A stretch of 6,776 nt of DNA from Flectobacillus sp. (GTDB lineage: Bacteria > Bacteroidota > Bacteroidia > Cytophagales > Spirosomataceae), in the NCBI GenBank assembly GCA_029865665.1, contig JARXAV010000300.1:1-6776 (forward strand), in the 5' to 3' direction. Position numbers and translations under genes: made by a program. Every line of letters begins with the position of its first letter. Positions within the stretch are counted from its first letter, which is position 1. Shown here piece by piece: positions 6,570 through 6,776 of this stretch. Under the pieces are notes generated by a model. It was not told the origin of the DNA. It did no database searches and worked only from the letters and a program-made list of their open reading frames with translations.

Positions 6570-6586
6570 TTGGCTTGATTCTTGCT
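6570..6586 (+). promoter_or_regulatory. Sigma-54 (RpoN) -24/-12 promoter of the exported-protein gene
   Basis: TTGGCTTGATTCTTGCT matches the sigma-54 consensus YTGGCACGRNNNTTGCW at every defined position except two (TT in place of AC after TTGGC). The invariant GG (6572-6573) and GC (6584-6585) are separated by exactly 10 nt, as required. The start site would be near 6597, about 34 nt before the ATG at 6631. Transcription would then need an enhancer-binding activator, whose site should lie upstream in the repeat region. The match is seen directly; use by RpoN is inferred. Confidence 0.7.
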
Positions 6587-6611
6587 TGTGGTCATAAAAT
6601 TACCACAAGCA
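6583..6611. repeat. Perfect 10-bp inverted repeat across the predicted transcription start
   Basis: TGCTTGTGGT (6583-6592) and ACCACAAGCA (6602-6611) are perfect inverted copies around a 9-nt AT-rich loop. The left arm overlaps the -12 element of the sigma-54-type promoter and the predicted start falls in the loop. The transcript would therefore not contain the whole hairpin, and an operator-type DNA site is more likely than an RNA structure. Confidence 0.6.
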
Positions 6612-6630
6612 CTTTTAACAAAATAATCTT

Positions 6631-6776
6631 ATGCAAACCTTACAGCGATGCCTCCTCTTAGTACTATTTTTCTTTTTGTATTTCGCTGGCTACGCTCAAC
6701 TTCCCTGTGGCTTTGGTAATATTTCTGCTGAGGAAGAAAAGATAGCACAACAACTGATTAAACAGTTTAGTCCCAA
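6631..6776 (+). CDS. Exported protein of unknown function, N-terminal fragment (runs off right edge)
   Basis: Only 48 complete codons are visible. The ATG at 6631 opens a frame that stays open to the edge, and it sits 34 nt after the predicted sigma-54 start site. Residues 1-22 form a clear signal peptide: a short N-region with R6, a hydrophobic core LLLVLFFFLYF and a cleavage region AGYA before QLPCG. This is the usual Bacteroidota Sec signal form, with signal peptidase I cleavage probably after A22. It is not an obvious lipoprotein, since C25 is not in a lipobox. The mature start, QLPCGFGNISAEEEKIAQQL, shows no family I recognise. The protein probably acts in the periplasm, outer membrane or outside the cell. 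It is transcribed away from the helicase operon and need not be related to it. G+C is 40% by hand count. Confidence 0.8.
   Translation, partial: MQTLQRCLLLVLFFFLYFAGYAQLPCGFGNISAEEEKIAQQLIKQFSP

Larger units (their letters stand above)
6229..6630. other. Divergent intergenic region with repeats and promoters
   Basis: These 402 nt separate the minus-strand helicase operon from the plus-strand exported-protein gene. Nearest the helicase ATG the DNA is AT-rich. On the minus strand, TACATTTTG (6278-6286) resembles a -7 element with one extra base about 50 nt upstream of the ATG, but I see no matching -33 element, so I do not call a promoter. AAAGG directly abuts the ATG, too close for a normal ribosome-binding site. 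From 6353 to 6557 the spacer is filled with related repeat modules, and from 6570 by a sigma-54-type promoter; these are listed separately. I find no tRNA or credible gene here. Confidence 0.7.

Noticed and set aside
6367..6597. Plus-strand open frame of 76 codons in the divergent spacer
   Set aside because: It is made almost wholly of the repeat modules: both palindromes translate to similar D-R/K-H-I/V-G and R-R/Q strings. It also runs through the sigma-54-type promoter. Such frames are typical spurious calls across palindromic repeats.

Overview
The window looks like a piece of a Bacteroidota (Bacteroidetes) chromosome, perhaps a Cytophagales- or Flavobacteriia-type genome. The grounds are a Bacteroidota-like methionyl-tRNA synthetase N-terminus, AT-rich intergenic DNA, no clear Shine-Dalgarno sequences, and a secreted protein with an AGYAQ-type signal peptide end. 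The phylum is an inference from style; no rRNA or other marker is present.

Layout, left to right. (1) 1-222, minus strand: the first 74 codons of metG, a housekeeping gene with 46% G+C by hand count. (2) 223-524: AT-rich spacer with a degenerate GGACAGAC-type palindrome, a perfect 11-bp inverted repeat and a hairpin just past the end of the operon. (3) 525-1508, minus: a 327-aa coiled-coil protein with two tandem 52-residue repeats and a single C-terminal membrane anchor. (4) 1501-6228, minus: a 1575-aa protein with an N-terminal PD-(D/E)XK (DUF559/Vsr-like) nuclease motif set, a complete RecQ-type SF2 helicase core and about 700 C-terminal residues I cannot assign. Its stop overlaps the start of the coiled-coil gene by 8 nt, so the two form one operon with the helicase first. 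(5) 6229-6630: a spacer holding three related repeat modules, two strong GGACAGAC-N6-GTCTGTCC palindromes and a very good sigma-54 promoter. (6) 6631-6776, plus: the start of an exported protein that runs off the window.

The core of interest is the nuclease-helicase plus tail-anchored coiled-coil pair. It sits between a housekeeping gene and an unrelated secreted-protein gene, has lower G+C than the metG fragment, and is bracketed on both sides by copies of the same palindrome. My inference is a two-gene accessory module, most plausibly anti-phage or anti-plasmid defence: the large protein would unwind and cut DNA, and the small protein would tether or sense at the inner membrane. I do not recognise it as a named defence system. 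The sequence supports the domain architecture well; the defence role is a hypothesis.
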